Shown: positions 49,101 through 60,500 of the stretch, piece after piece | How positions within the stretch are numbered: position 1 is the stretch's first letter | How the letters are laid out: each line of letters begins with the position of its first letter | Assembly (NCBI GenBank): GCA_007449985.2 | Contig: VIIQ02000086.1 | Span: forward strand, 62,001 to 126,000 | Reading direction: 5' to 3' | DNA length: 64,000 nt | Source: Desmodesmus armatus | Taxonomy: Eukaryota > Chlorophyta > Chlorophyceae > Sphaeropleales > Scenedesmaceae | Program-made: the position numbers and the translations under genes | Notes under the pieces: model-generated | What the model saw: only the letters and a program-made list of their open reading frames with translations | What the model was told of the DNA's origin: nothing | Database searches by the model: none

Positions 49101-50825
49101 GGCCCCCTCACATGCGCTGCTCAGCCCCCGCAGCACAGCAACGCTGGTCGGCCAGTCCTTCACAACAGACGACATCGGACTGAACAGCTCAGACCTGCAC
49201 CTGTCCCTCAAGGCCAGCAGTGCCAGCAATGGAGGCAGCGGCTCCCCACTCGGCAACCCATTCGGCAACGACGGGGTTCTGTCCCCCAAGTCGGGTGGCG
49301 GCAGGGCAGCGGAGCGTAGCCTGGCTGCGTCCTCAGTCCCCCTGCAGGGTGCATACGGCGGCGATGCCAACACCCCTACCAGTGCCTTCAGCGGCGCAGC
49401 AGCAGCAGCCCCGGAGTCCCAGCAGCTCAGCATGGTGCGCGATAAGTACATGGTGTTCTGCCTTGACAGCAGTGACACCATCGACCGCCTGGGGAAGCTG
49501 CTGGCCCGCAAGGGCAAGGTGCTGATGGGCCTTGCCAAGGCCGGGCACTCAGTCGGGCTGGCAGTAGCATCAGCATTCAACCTGCAGGACACGACAGAGC
49601 TGCTGAAGGCCAAGGGCATCAGCACAGCAGACCTTGACTTTGCAGTCACCAGCTGTGGTGCTGAGGTCTGGTACTGTGGCGAGGCAGCGGCAGCAGGGGT
49701 GAGCAGCAGGGCCTCAGAGGGCTGTGTGCTGGACGATGCCTACGATCTGAAGCTAGACCTCAACTGGGATGCTCTCAGCGTGCGGCGTGTGCTGAACCAG
49801 TGCATGGGGCACATGCTGCGGCAGCTGCCCAGCGTGGCGAAGCAGAACTCCAGCAGCAACGCCAACGCCCTCAGCCGCCGCGCATCGCTGTCCCTGGCTC
49901 TGCCGCGGTACAAGATCCAGGTGGAGCCTTCAGGGGCTGCACACCACCTCCTGGTGACCCTGGATCCCCAGGAGGCGCGTGGGCATGCGCCTGCTGGGGA
50001 TGACAGCGCTGCAGCGGCAGACAACAGCAAGCAGCCACAGCCCGCGCTGTCACCGCAGGATGTGGAGCTGCTGCTGACACGCATCAAGCGCCGCCTGCGC
50101 AGGAGTGGTCTGCGCACACAGGTGGGTTGGCAGGCTGCAGAGCGGGAGGGTGCAGGTAGCCTGGGTGTGCAACAGCAGGTGCAGTGTGTGGTTGCATGCT
50201 TGACTGTGGCTTTGGCAGTGTGAGCCTCCACTAAGGTGGCTTGTCAGTACAACCTGTAGTTGTGCAGCTGGGGCTCTCAGTGACTGTACTCCGGGCACCT
50301 TCGCACTGTAGCACACCACAGTATCCTGCAGTCGCTGCTCGGCTGGTGATATTGCATACGCAACCACATCCTGCACGCGCCTGCCTATCGACCGAGTCAA
50401 CACTGTGCCTATTTGCATGTCCCAGCTGACCACATCCCTGCCCTGTCACCTCCTACCCCTGTTCTCCTCTCTCCACACCCCAGATTCTGGCCCAGATGGA
50501 TGCTGGTGTGGTGAAGCTGCACATCACCCCCCTGCGCGCCTCCCGCGCCCTGGCCCTGCGCCACCTGGCCTACACACACAAGGTGGACATGTCCAGCCTT
50601 GTGCTGGTTGCATGCGCCAAGGACGTCCAGCCTGCAGCAGCCTCAGCACCTGCTGGCCCAGCCAAGTTTGCCTGCAGTGATATGGAGGACCTGCTGGCTG
50701 GGGTGCAGGGCGTGCTGGTGGTGCCGCCTCCTGCTGGTAGGGAGGGCAAGGGTGTGGATGGGTTCAGCGTCGATCTGGGGCTCTACACGCACGATGCTCG
50801 CCTGCAGCTGCTGCCTGGCATCTGA
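43113..50825 (+). CDS. SPS: Sucrose-phosphate synthase (plant type)
   Basis: Thirteen exons: 43113-43138, 43278-43458, 43567-44055, 44552-44754, 45105-45340, 45643-45784, 46150-46301, 47119-47269, 47486-47642, 48001-48180, 48405-48677, 48982-50121, 50484-50825; 1223 residues with every phase correct. The enzyme makes sucrose 6-phosphate from UDP-glucose and fructose 6-phosphate in the cytosol. Features: the plant-SPS-like start ([17 protein letters not shown]), the sucrose-synthase domain with MHGLVRG and [47 protein letters not shown], then the glycosyltransferase domain with [16 protein letters not shown] and the E-x7-E motif [10 protein letters not shown] Ser-rich linker leads to a C-terminal SPP-like domain whose nucleophile motif is degenerate (CLDSSDT), so it is probably not a phosphatase. 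A second in-frame ATG lies at 43128. Confidence 0.93.
44526..44541. repeat. Poly-C tract in SPS intron 3, next to the acceptor
   Basis: Sixteen C in a row ten bases before the acceptor AG of exon 4. The same intron begins with a G run right after its donor (44060-44069), so the two ends could pair. Confidence 0.9.
47787..47837. repeat. 51-bp dispersed hairpin repeat, copy 1 (SPS intron 9)
   Basis: Identical over 51 bases to 56170-56220. Contains a perfect 12-bp inverted repeat, GTTACATGAACG (47800-47811) and CGTTCATGTAAC (47823-47834), with an 11-base loop. Each arm holds TTACA or TGTAA. Confidence 0.9.
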
Positions 50826-53800
50826 AGGGTGTCACAGCTGCGTGGTGAGTGATGTGTGCACGGGCTGTTGGCATGGCTCCTGGAAGGGTGTTGGGCTGGT
50901 GAGCAAGAGGGTGCAGTGACATGGCAACTGTTTGGAGTGAATGCAGGAGTGGGAAGTGGCCTTTGGGTACGTTTGCATACTTGGGCTACCGTCAGTGAGG
51001 GTGCTGCCCTGAGAGTGGCGCCCCAGCACACATCTGGTGGTGCTGCTGTGCTGTGCAGCATGGCTCTGCCTGGCTTGACATTGTCACTGTCTTGTTGGGA
51101 TGCTAGTGGTGATACTGCATAGAGGGGTGGGGTTGAGAGACTGTGGGGTTTGATGTACTTGCGGGCGCTGGTGAGTTGATGTTGACAGTGCAGTTGCTCC
51201 AAGCAAGTTGTTTATGTTTCTGTGAGGCCACACATGTTGAGAGATGATGCATGCTGTGGGAATGTTCGCAGGGTAGTGCAGAGGAAATGAGTTGGATGGT
51301 GTCACCCATCTTGCATGGTGGGTTGAGTCACGCCACAGCGCCGATGTTGTGCTTTGACAGGCCCTTTGACCAGTTGTTGTGTTGCCCTCCTTGCCCCTGT
51401 TGCTTGCCTTAACTCAAGGCCAGAACTGCGGCACTCTGAGACAGAGTGGTTGTCTGCAGGTTTGCTTGCTTCTTGTGAGACCCTAAGCCCTTTGGACGTC
51501 CAGTTTTGCCAGAGTGCCTGACTCGCACTTGCCTCCCTTCCACCCAGGTCTACTTGTTGTGTGTTTGCTAGGTCAGGTTTAGTTGGTTAGTGGTGATTAG
51601 GACGTGCTGCCTACTGCGGCACCGAGCGGGTATTACTTTGCCTTGTGTCTCTTGTTGCTGTCTGTCTTGTTGTTACACAGACGTGTTGCTGCCTTCAGGG
51701 CTGTTGCATGCCTTGTTGTAGGCTAGGGGGGTTGGGCTGGTGGTTGGTAGCATCGCATGGGCAGTGAGACTGAGCAATGCATGCGTGCGTGTTCGTGAAA
51801 CTGGGCCACGGGGTTATGTTGGCGATGGCAGCAGCACACTGCACACTCTTGTACTTTGATGGTAGAGGTGGTGGTGATGTATCAACAGTCAGCTCTGCTG
51901 CCTGCGGCACGTGTCATGGGCAGGCGATGCTGTCTATGTGTGGGAGGTATGTGAGTGGTGGAGGTTTATTGCCGCAGGTGCTGCAGGTTCTGCAGTGTAC
52001 ATCAGCTGACGTGACGGGATGTGTCCTTGGTCGGATGTATGGGCAGAGTGTGTGCTGCACAAGGTGTTGGGTGGTCCCATACTGCCCGCCTCCTTTTCAG
52101 TCTCAAGATGATCGGAGCTGTGTAGTTTATAGGTGCAAGGGTGTGGTGTTTTTCACCATCAGCCGTCATGGGCTGTCCAGCCTGGCAGTTGGCGCTGCTG
52201 TATGCAGGGGTTGGTGTGGGAGGGTTCTGGCTTACTAGGTCTGATAGGTTCTCAAGGCGTGGGTCACTGTATGTGTTCCAAGCACACGGAGTTCATTCTG
52301 GTAGTGTTGCTGTCAGCAGATTGTTCGTCACTGCATCACGCACTGCATGTGACACAACCGCTGCTGTGGAGTGGCGCCAACACAGGCCGGCAAACACAGC
52401 TGGTGGTGGGAGCGGCCAGAAGCCTGCGGTGCATGCCTTGTTGTGGATGCACATCCAGCATGTTGGCTGGTTAGTGGTGCCTAGACCATCCACTCGGAGT
52501 GCTTCCTGCCCTGAGCATATGCTGGAAGTCATGCATGTGCCTCATGCGGTTGTTTGGAGTTGGTTGGTTGTATCATGCTTGGCACACTTTATGTTCTGCT
52601 TGAGGCCTGTCGGGGAGGGGCATGATGGGGTGCAACGGTGGCGTAGCAAAGGTATGCTGGTACACACCACCCCCGTGTCTCATCTTCTTATGTTCAAATG
52701 CAAGAGTTGTGGTCTGGGCAGTAGGCTGGTGTCTGTTCAGCATGTTTGATCACGTTTGTGTCGTCAACAGCGTGTAGCGTTGTTTGCAGGTTGCACAATT
52801 CTGTGGACAAGCATGCAACCACTGGCGAGCTGGCAGAAAAGGCAGCTGGTCTGAAAGGTTGTTGAGCCTAGACAAGGCATTGCCGGCGGGTTGCAAGAGG
52901 GGGTTGGTGGCTATGGCAAGAAGGGACAAGTTGTGTTGTTTGGTGCAGGCATGTACTGCAACGCCGATGATACCGGTCGTGTACAGCCCTCTCTTGTGTG
53001 TGGAGAGATCCTGGGGCTTGGGGAGTTGGCTTCTAAGCTTGTGGCTTGCCACCTGTTTTGCACCAGCTGCCAGCGCGTAAGCAAAGCAGTGTGTGTGCAG
53101 CAGGGTTGCCCATGCTGCGCGCTGTGCCACCTGCCCTGCCTTGTGTACATTGCTGCTCTAAGTTGCCACTGGCCCTCCTCCATGGTCTAGTCAAGAAGTT
53201 TATGTGTGCGGGGGTGAGTGCTAGGCAGAAGAAGTTTGTATTTGTGTGGGTGCGTTGCTGATTGGAGTATGAATGTGAACATTGTGCAGTCGCATGTACA
53301 TGACTGCAGCTGCTGACACTGCAAGGTCGTGGGGGTGTGTTGGATGGTAGGCAGGACTCTTGTGGGGTCGCAGAGTGATGGGGGGTGAATGTTGGATGTG
53401 TGTGCCACACACACCGTGCCAATAGTGGCAGGTCGCCTGTGCCAGTTGCACAGCAACCGTTAGCTTTGCGCGAGTCACTGCACTGCAATCAAGATGCAAG
53501 GGGGCGGGCGCCTGGGTGAGGGGTTGTGCACATATGGTAGTCTTGGTCGCAGCAGTGTGTGGTAGAGTGATTGCGTACATGACAGAGTGTTGGTGGTGAT
53601 TCGCATGTAGAAGGTTTGCTTTTGCTTTGTTGTGGCAGCTGCACCCTTCGACGTGTGGTGTTCCTTTGTGTTTCCAGGCCTCTGCCTCTGCAGTCCACTC
53701 TCAGGTGGGTCCACAAGGCACTTGTACTGCTGTGTCATCCTCGGTTTTGCTGCAACCACAGCCTTGGCCCAAGCACGTGTCTTGTGTGTTGTTATGAGTT

Positions 53801-54450
53801 GTTTGTGTGTGTTGCTAGACGGCTCGCCTGCCTTGCAGCCCCCATGTCGCTTGTGTGTAAGACCCACAATCAAGACCCTAGGTCATATCCATGCTGGCGC
53901 AGCTGTGTGGCTAGGAGTGTTGGTATAGGCACTCTTGGGCTTTGCCGCACCAGCAGTTCACGGTATTTGCATGTGTTGTTGTGCGTAGGGTTCAGGATAC
54001 ATCCAATCTTTGGTAGCACTGTGCTGCTGCGCGATGAGTCTACCTCACTGCCGTGCTTGCCATCACCTGAACTAAGCGTGATGCAGCCAGCACATTGAAA
54101 GGGTTTGGTCTTGTGGCACTGCCTGTGTCTCTAGCTCGATGCTGCCCCCCGCAAGCATTCCGGGAACAACCAGCCTTGTCGCACCCTTGCTTGGGGGTTG
54201 GGCAGCTGACAAGCACACAGCTGCCCCTGCAGTGCAGTGCAAAGGGCAGTTCCCCCAGGCCACATGGGATGTGTTGCTGGTGACACCCCAAGTTATGCGT
54301 TGAAATAAGCTTTGTGATTTTCCTTGTTGTTGCTGCATGCCGTTGATGCCAAGCTTGTGTGGAAGTGGTGGTCAGGAATGTTGACAGTGTTTGCGGTTGG
54401 GTATGAGAGTTGTGAAGTACAAGGGGAGTGGGAAAGCGCTGACTGTGTAA
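50826..54450 (+). other. Putative 3.6-kb 3' UTR of the SPS gene
   Basis: No coding exon is supported. The + strand is strongly T/G-rich from the SPS stop to about 54.45 kb, where a TGTAA lies (54446-54450); an internal TGTAA is near 53856. Open frames on either strand here do not show conserved sequence. Confidence 0.4.
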
Positions 54451-55511
54451 TTCAGGGGTGTCCCTTCAGTAACTCCCGCAATCAAGTCATGTTCAGGATG
54501 CTCTTGCAAGCATCATTAGATATGTGGGATATGTGGCCAGGACCAGACAGTAGCCAGTAGGGAGGATGCAGCAGCAGCGGAACAGCTTGCAGTACTGTGA
54601 CAGGCTGTTGCGTAGACACAGGCACCCCCAATCAGTGTGTTCCTTTACAAACCAACAAGTTGCAGCCATTGCCAGTGCAACTTTTACTTGGGAGAGCATC
54701 ATGTCCTCTGTCGGAGCTGACATGCTGCATATCAGCTTGGTCAAGCCTGGCTTAGTCATCACGATATCGATGCTCATAATCCTACCTGGTTGGACATATG
54801 GACAACCGCCACTTCAACAGGGATGGGCGGACAAACGCTCCATAGAGTGTTTATTGTATGTTTTTGGCACCGCACTGCATCCTCAGACGTCCCGTTTGGC
54901 CGCTCCTTCTGGTCGACCCAAAAATTGGCCCCACAAAAGATGGCACCATCACACAACAGTAGCACCAGAACTTCACCAGGACCGTGATCCAGGGTTCGAA
55001 AATTTGGATGTGGGACATTCTTCCATCACTCACTATGATTCAGTTTTGTTTTAGGGCTGCAGAGCCATGCTGGTTGACTTCCTCAAAACCACCCGAATTT
55101 TGGGCCCCCCACCTGTATGTATATAACATGTTACAAGCTTTGATTATGCTCTCTGGATTCCAAAGAGCAAGCTGCGCTCAGGGCACAGACAGAAGCACAT
55201 GAGACCAGGACCTGGTGAAGCGCTAAGCATGGAGGCAAAACCACTTCCAGGCATCCTGCAGCAACACTCAGCACACCGACGGTGCCCCATGACCCCAGCA
55301 AACAAGCTGCCAGCTGCGCAAGCACCTTTGTCAGAATGACAATCAAGCAACGGACTTCCAGACGGGCAGGTCAAGCCCACGGACTGAAGTCACACAGTGG
55401 CTGCCTCATGACACCTCATCATACAGTGCGAAGTATGTGTGCAAGCAACCAAGCAAAGCGTCCTGTTCAGTGGTCACGTGAGTGCACCGCGCACACCGCA
55501 CTGCGGTGTTT

Positions 55512-55738
55512 GAGGGGCCTGCACGGTGTTATGGGAAGGGTTTTGGCCGCCATAAATAACAAAAAGGTTTTGGCCGCCATAAATAACAAAAAGGCAAAAA
55601 AAGCCATAAATAACCAAAAAAAGCCATAATCAACAAAAAGGCAAAAAAAGCCATAAACAACAAAAAAAACCATAATTAACAAAAGGGTTTGAGAGGCCTG
55701 CACGGTGTTTAAAAAGGGTTTTGGCCGCCATAAATAAG
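55512..55738. repeat. A-rich repeat block with a ~178-bp duplicated unit
   Basis: The segment beginning gaggggcctgcacggtgtt (about 55512) and containing ggttttggccgccataaata recurs about 178 bases later (about 55690). Between them the motif gccataaataac/aaaaagg is repeated with variations. The block is far more A/T-rich than the rest of the window. Confidence 0.75.
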
Positions 55739-55978
55739 CGCGGTGTGCCCCTGAGCCGTGAGGCCGTCAGAATGACCAGAAAAGCAGCCTAAAAGCTCAT
55801 TTCTGCCCCCAAACCAGTCCTTGTCCAAGGGTGCGCGGTCTTGATTTCGCTGGACCCCGTGCACCAAACGGTGCTCCCTGCGGTGTAGTGGCCAAAAACT
55901 TTCGCTACCACTGGTCCTGTTTTTCAGTACAACGACAAAGCAAGCACGATGACAAGGCGCACAGGAAAAAGCACATGC

Positions 55979-56010
55979 GACGTCTCATGAGACGTCTCCT
56001 GGTCGACCAG
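55979..56010. repeat. Two adjacent perfect palindromes
   Basis: GACGTCTCATGAGACGTC (55979-55996) and CTGGTCGACCAG (55999-56010) are each their own reverse complement and are two bases apart, directly before an AAAT microsatellite. Confidence 0.85.
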
Positions 56011-56038
56011 GACCTGGTCAGACTCGACCAAAGCTTCA

Positions 56039-56043
56039 ACAAA

Positions 56044-56086
<43 letters not shown>

Positions 56087-56100
56087 ATAGAATAAATAAA
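56039..56100. repeat. (AAAT)n microsatellite
   Basis: About fifteen tandem AAAT units with one interruption near 56090. Confidence 0.9.
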
Positions 56101-56169
56101 CAAGTGGTCTATGACCATCTCGGCTGTCCCCTCATTACGTGCTCCTCACACCGTCAGTCAACCTGTTTT

Positions 56170-56220
56170 GGAGCCCCGATATGTTACATGAACGCTTTTC
56201 CACGCCGTTCATGTAACGGC
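56170..56220. repeat. 51-bp dispersed hairpin repeat, copy 2 (intergenic)
   Basis: Exact copy of 47787-47837, including the 12-bp inverted repeat with TTACA and TGTAA in its arms. It lies about 95 bases beyond the end of the 146-codon - strand open frame at 56754-56314. Confidence 0.9.
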
Positions 56221-57458
56221 AAAATGCCCAAAATGCTACATGCATATGCCCATATTGGTGTGTTGAAGTTGTGCATTACCGGCACAGCTTGGAAGGCTTC
56301 TCCATAAAATGCGCTAGTCAAAGGTCAGATGGTGACCTGATCTGAATGTTCGTGCTCCCGTCAGTTCCTCAGCAGACATGTCCATGTAGTTCATGTCCAT
56401 CCACGCTGGGCATGGCAGGAATGCCAAGCCATTAGTTCTCCGGGACGGAAAGCGGTTGAAACTTGCACAGTTACAGGCCATGAGAAATAATGATAATGAT
56501 ACGCGTTGTATGCAGCTTGCATGTGTCTTTTCGCTTGCGACAAGCGTTGCAGCAAAGGCTGTCGCACGCTCAAACACACAACGACAAACACTTAATGGGG
56601 CAAATCTAGAGGTTTGAGACGTGTATCGTGTTGACGGAAGTAGCCAGAAGGCCAATGCCTTGCAATCGGTTTCCTTGTACATGCACAGACCGTTGGCAGG
56701 TTGCTGGTGCGTCCATGGCAGCCCTGGTGAGCTGAATCCTAATGATTTGGACATAGCTTTTAGGCTGTGGCATCAGCAGCCACCAAGCGATAGTCACAGC
56801 ACCGAAACTGGATAACTATAGAACGGTGTATCCTCGGTTCTGGACAGGTCGACCTGCGACCGCTATATACTATGCCCTTCGGGCCCAGCCAATAATGCTT
56901 CAGGGCCCCCTCCTAACCCAGTAACGCCATAGGATTACCTCCCATTGGCTTCACGCCCTGTAAGGACGGCGGGGTCTACCCCTCCTGACACACACTCCAA
57001 GCATTATTATCACACGGGGTGACACTTGGTAGAGGCAAAGTGCAGCCGCCAACTCCAAAAGCTACCAACTCGACTGTGCCTGGCCGACCCTCCTGCACAA
57101 ATGTGTCTTCCAAGATCAAGGCACAGACCAGGGCACAGACCAAGGCACTGCCTTGCACTTTTCCCCAGCACACCCATGTAACCATGCATGCAAGTCAAGC
57201 TCCCATGCCCAACGACCACCTGCCTGCAGGCGCGTGTGCAATCAAAGGGCCACACATGTATAACCTATGCTAGCTAAACATGTATTCCCTATGTTCAACA
57301 CACCAAACTCACATCTCCCCACTGTGCAAGCCGGCAAACACAAAAGCTACACGCACGCCACCAACGACCCAACGACCACCCGTCTGCAGGAGGTGTGACT
57401 CACAATTTTCCACTGTGCAAGCCAGCACTGACAAAGTCTGCATGCAATTCATCAAGCC

Positions 57459-57738
57459 GCGCACTCAACACACAGGGATGATGGATTCAAAGTCTACACG
57501 CACCCCACCAAGTTGCGCACTCAACACACAGGGATGATGGATTCAAAGTCTACACGCACCCCACCAAGTTGCGCACTCAACACACAGGGATGATGGGTTC
57601 AAAGTCTACACGCACCCCACCAAGTTGCGCACTCAACACACAGGGATGATGGGTTCAAAGTCTACACGCACCCCACCAAGTTGCGCACTCAACACACACA
57701 AGGTGGATTCAGCACACACGCAGCCGCAATCCCTGAGG
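57459..57738. repeat. 56-bp tandem repeat, about 4-5 copies
   Basis: Copies of gcgcactcaacacaca start at 57459, 57515, 57571, 57627 and 57683, an exact 56-bp period. The first four copies are nearly identical; the last is partial and degenerates after about 35 bases. Confidence 0.92.
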
Positions 57739-58306
57739 GGGTGCATGGCAAACCTGCTCGAGCTCCTCCCTTCCACTCTGGGAAACAGCACTTTCTGGGG
57801 TCGTTCCAGACCTTCCTGACTCCTTCCTGACCCTTGCCTGCAGGCCACAAGGCCCACTAGGAGTGTTGCTGGTGTTCTTGACCAGGTTAAGGAAAGTTGC
57901 ACAGCTGCTCCCATTTGCAAAGGGACTTTGTTCTGTGTATGTTGAATTATATTTCGGACGTTCGTGTCAGCCCATAAGAGGAAAGCAGGTGATGGTAGTG
58001 GCACAGGCAGTAACCAATGTACAGTGGTGTACAACGTGCACAGTCAACAACAACGCCAGGCGACAGCGCCAGACATATAAATGATACTACATATGTGGCA
58101 CGCACTGGTTTGTGCATGGTATACACCAAGCACATATCAAGCAGCAGTTTTGGGGCAGCAGCCCAGGCTTGCTAGTGATCATGAGGAAGGCTTCGAGTTA
58201 CTCTATGCGGCAGTCATTGCTTCAGTAAAAAAACGTGACTATATCTGGTGCATACGCAACTGAGGTGTAAAGAAACGTTCTTGGCATCACACCACAACCT
58301 TGGTCA

Positions 58307-58361
58307 GCCTTGGTCAATTGACCAAGGCCTTCAAGGCCAGTGATTGCCTTGTGGGCAATCA
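58307..58361. repeat. Cluster of palindromes
   Basis: A perfect 22-bp palindrome (58307-58328, centred on TCAATTGA) is followed by a shorter one (GGCCTTcAAGGCC) and by an 8-bp hairpin TGATTGCC (58341-58348) / GGCAATCA (58354-58361). Confidence 0.85.
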
Positions 58362-58828
58362 GCCTTGCCTACGATGGGTGGAATTGATTATATGTATGAC
58401 ATGAGACCGAAGCCGCATACGATCCTCCTCAGCCCTGTAAGGGCACAGCAGGACAACCAGATCATATGACTCATGCATGATCAGGGAGGCCATGAGCTCC
58501 CCTTCTGGGGAAGGCAACGAGTTTTTCGAGCAGTTACCCTGTGAATGGTGCCCACGGCAGAAGAGATACTCTGGAGGCCCTCCTCGATCAGTCAATGGAC
58601 TGGCCTATGAACCCTGCGTGTTTGAACAAGCTGCACAATGAGGTGGCGTGGCAATGCCGAATCATCACTTGCAGTCATAACATGTGCGTTTATCAAAGAG
58701 TAAGGGCACGCTCGTACGTTCTCGGCACCATGCCATGGTGGTGGTTGGTTTCTTCCTGCTCAGCCGTAGCCTGCTCTTGCCCAGTAACGCTGTGATCGTT
58801 TGATATCAAGTTTGTCTGGCGATATCAG

Positions 58829-59698
58829 GACGCAGATGTGCCCACGCTCCCCAGAAACGTTGCTGCAAACGTGCAGCTTGATGGTGATGGACAGGCTGAG
58901 GCACCTGGAGGCAGCGCCTGTGCAAGCTGGCGACTGAAACACCCATGGCATGACGGCACCGAACCGCTGAAGACTGGATGTCGGGCCTCTTCCAGCGTGA
59001 GTGGCAGCCAAGCAACCACTGTGCAACCACCACCCTTGTGCTGTATGTATGCAAGCACCCAAACAGGCCAGCAGCTGGTGCCGCTTTACGTGTGGCAGGA
59101 AACAGCATGGCCTCACTGTGAAGCAGGTGGAAAGTTGCTGGGGGCGGTTACATCTTCGAACAGATGCTCTGCTGCTTGAGATCAACCACCAACTCTTCTG
59201 CCCTTGCTTGTGCAGACGGTGCTGACATGCTGCACCTAAGCAGGCGAGCCAGACAGACTGAAGAAGGCCTTCTGGTCGCGCTTTGATAAGCATGGTGAGC
59301 TCAGATTGCTACCTGCCAGCCTCACGATGGGGCTCCTGGTGCCCAGTGCCAGGGTTGGTGGCTGCTGCAACACTGTGTGCTTGTGGCGTGTGCCATTGCA
59401 AGTGTTGCTCACCTGGGTTACATTTGACAAGCGCAATGTACGAAAGGCTTTCCTGCGGGGACCAGGCGGGACAATTGCTGTAGCAGATGCCAGCAGCCGC
59501 ATTGAGTTGACTGTTTCTCATGTTTGCTGCTGCTCGTGCACATCACAGGTGGTACAAGCACTTTGCGAACTCCTACGCGGGCCATGCAGGCGGTCCCAGG
59601 AGGGCGGGGGTTCAGCAGGAGCGACAAGGGTGCACGAAGCCAGTGAAGCAGCTCCATCAGCTGTTGGCCAGGCTCGTCAGCTCAGTGGCCAGCATGTA
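58829..59698 (+). pseudogene. Possible gene remnant or unrecognised gene end
   Basis: Several exon-like pieces occur on the + strand but I cannot join them into one frame. A stretch from 58829 after a good acceptor reads in more than one frame with stops; a piece at about 59243-59293 reads EPDRLKKAFWSRFDKHG before a GTGAGC donor; and a last piece after the acceptor at 59550 can end at 59647 or, in another frame (WYKHFANSYAGHAGGPRR), at 59698. T/G-rich sequence follows to about 60.25 kb as in 3' UTRs here. No family is recognised. It may be decayed, frameshifted by sequence errors, or not a gene. Confidence 0.25.
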
Positions 59699-60187
59699 GC
59701 AGTGCAGGTCAGCAGCTGTCATATCAAGCTACAGCGCAACCCTGCTTGTATGCACATTGCACTTCCAGTGAGGTGTTGCTGTGGTCCTACGTGCTTGTAT
59801 ACCCATTGCATCATCTCTGTGTTGCCTGTTGCAACTTGCCAGTTGGTACTTGCATGACTGTATGAGCGTTGGCAGCAGTTGAGTGTCTCTCGTGTGGGTC
59901 ATGATGCAGTGAGCTGCTGTGGACCGTACTGTTATGCTGTGGGTTTCGTTGGTGGACGTTTGGTGATGGGACATTGCTGTTGCCACACCTTGTTGGTTGA
60001 TCAAAGGCCACATGTTGTTGGTTGCAGTGCATCCCATGCTGAGCAGCAGCAGTTGAGTGCAGCGGTTTGTGCTCAAGTGCTGCCACAGTTGTGCATGTAT
60101 CAGTGTGACAACGTTGTTGTGACAACAGAGGGCCCGCTGTTGTATCTTGCCAGTTGGCTGTTCCAACTGAGCACTTGTGTGTTGTGA

Positions 60188-60229
60188 CTGCATGCAGGTC
60201 ACTAGTGGCACACAGTGACCTGCATGCAG
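60188..60229. repeat. 15-bp perfect inverted repeat (hairpin)
   Basis: CTGCATGCAGGTCAC (60188-60202) and GTGACCTGCATGCAG (60215-60229) with a 12-base loop. Confidence 0.9.
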
Positions 60230-60309
60230 GGTTCATATGACGTATAAACGTCTCGATGTGCGTTACTTGTGTTCTTTGTAGGCGTAAAGAGGCCTTCGCG
60301 GGACAAGGT

Positions 60310-60500
60310 GAAGGTCGGGAACGGGGCGGGAACAGTCGGGAACGCCAGGAACAAGTCCGGAAAATTAGTCAGGATCGAACAAAGAGTTCGCCTACCTTGA
60401 GTCAGGAACGTTTTACCCAGGAAACAGTTAGGAAAGAGTCAGGAAAAGCCCTTGGAAGGAACAAGTCAGGAATGGTCAGGAACAAGTCAGGAAATGCTGT
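60310..60500. repeat. Degenerate short tandem array, AGTCAGGAA-like units
   Basis: Motifs such as cgggaac, gtcaggaac, agtcaggaa and gtcaggaaa recur about ten times with irregular spacing. A related motif in the other orientation (ttcctgact) is seen near 57810-57830. Confidence 0.6.

Larger units (their letters stand above)
54451..58828. other. Gene-poor, repeat-rich tract
   Basis: No gene is supported with confidence. Contents: an A-rich block with a ~178-bp duplication (55512-55738), palindromes (55979-56010), an AAAT microsatellite (56039-56100), the second copy of the 51-bp hairpin repeat (56170-56220), a 146-codon - strand open frame (56754-56314) with no recognised similarity, a 56-bp tandem repeat (57459-57738), and a palindrome cluster (58307-58361). 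Confidence 0.6.

Noticed and set aside
52141..52749. 202-codon + strand open frame in the SPS 3' flank
   Set aside because: T/G-rich sequence gives long open frames by chance; no conserved motif and no splice context support it.
57459..57738. Regular repeat array that could be taken for CRISPR
   Set aside because: Copies are head-to-tail with no unique spacers, the period is 56 bp, and the genome is eukaryotic; it is a minisatellite.
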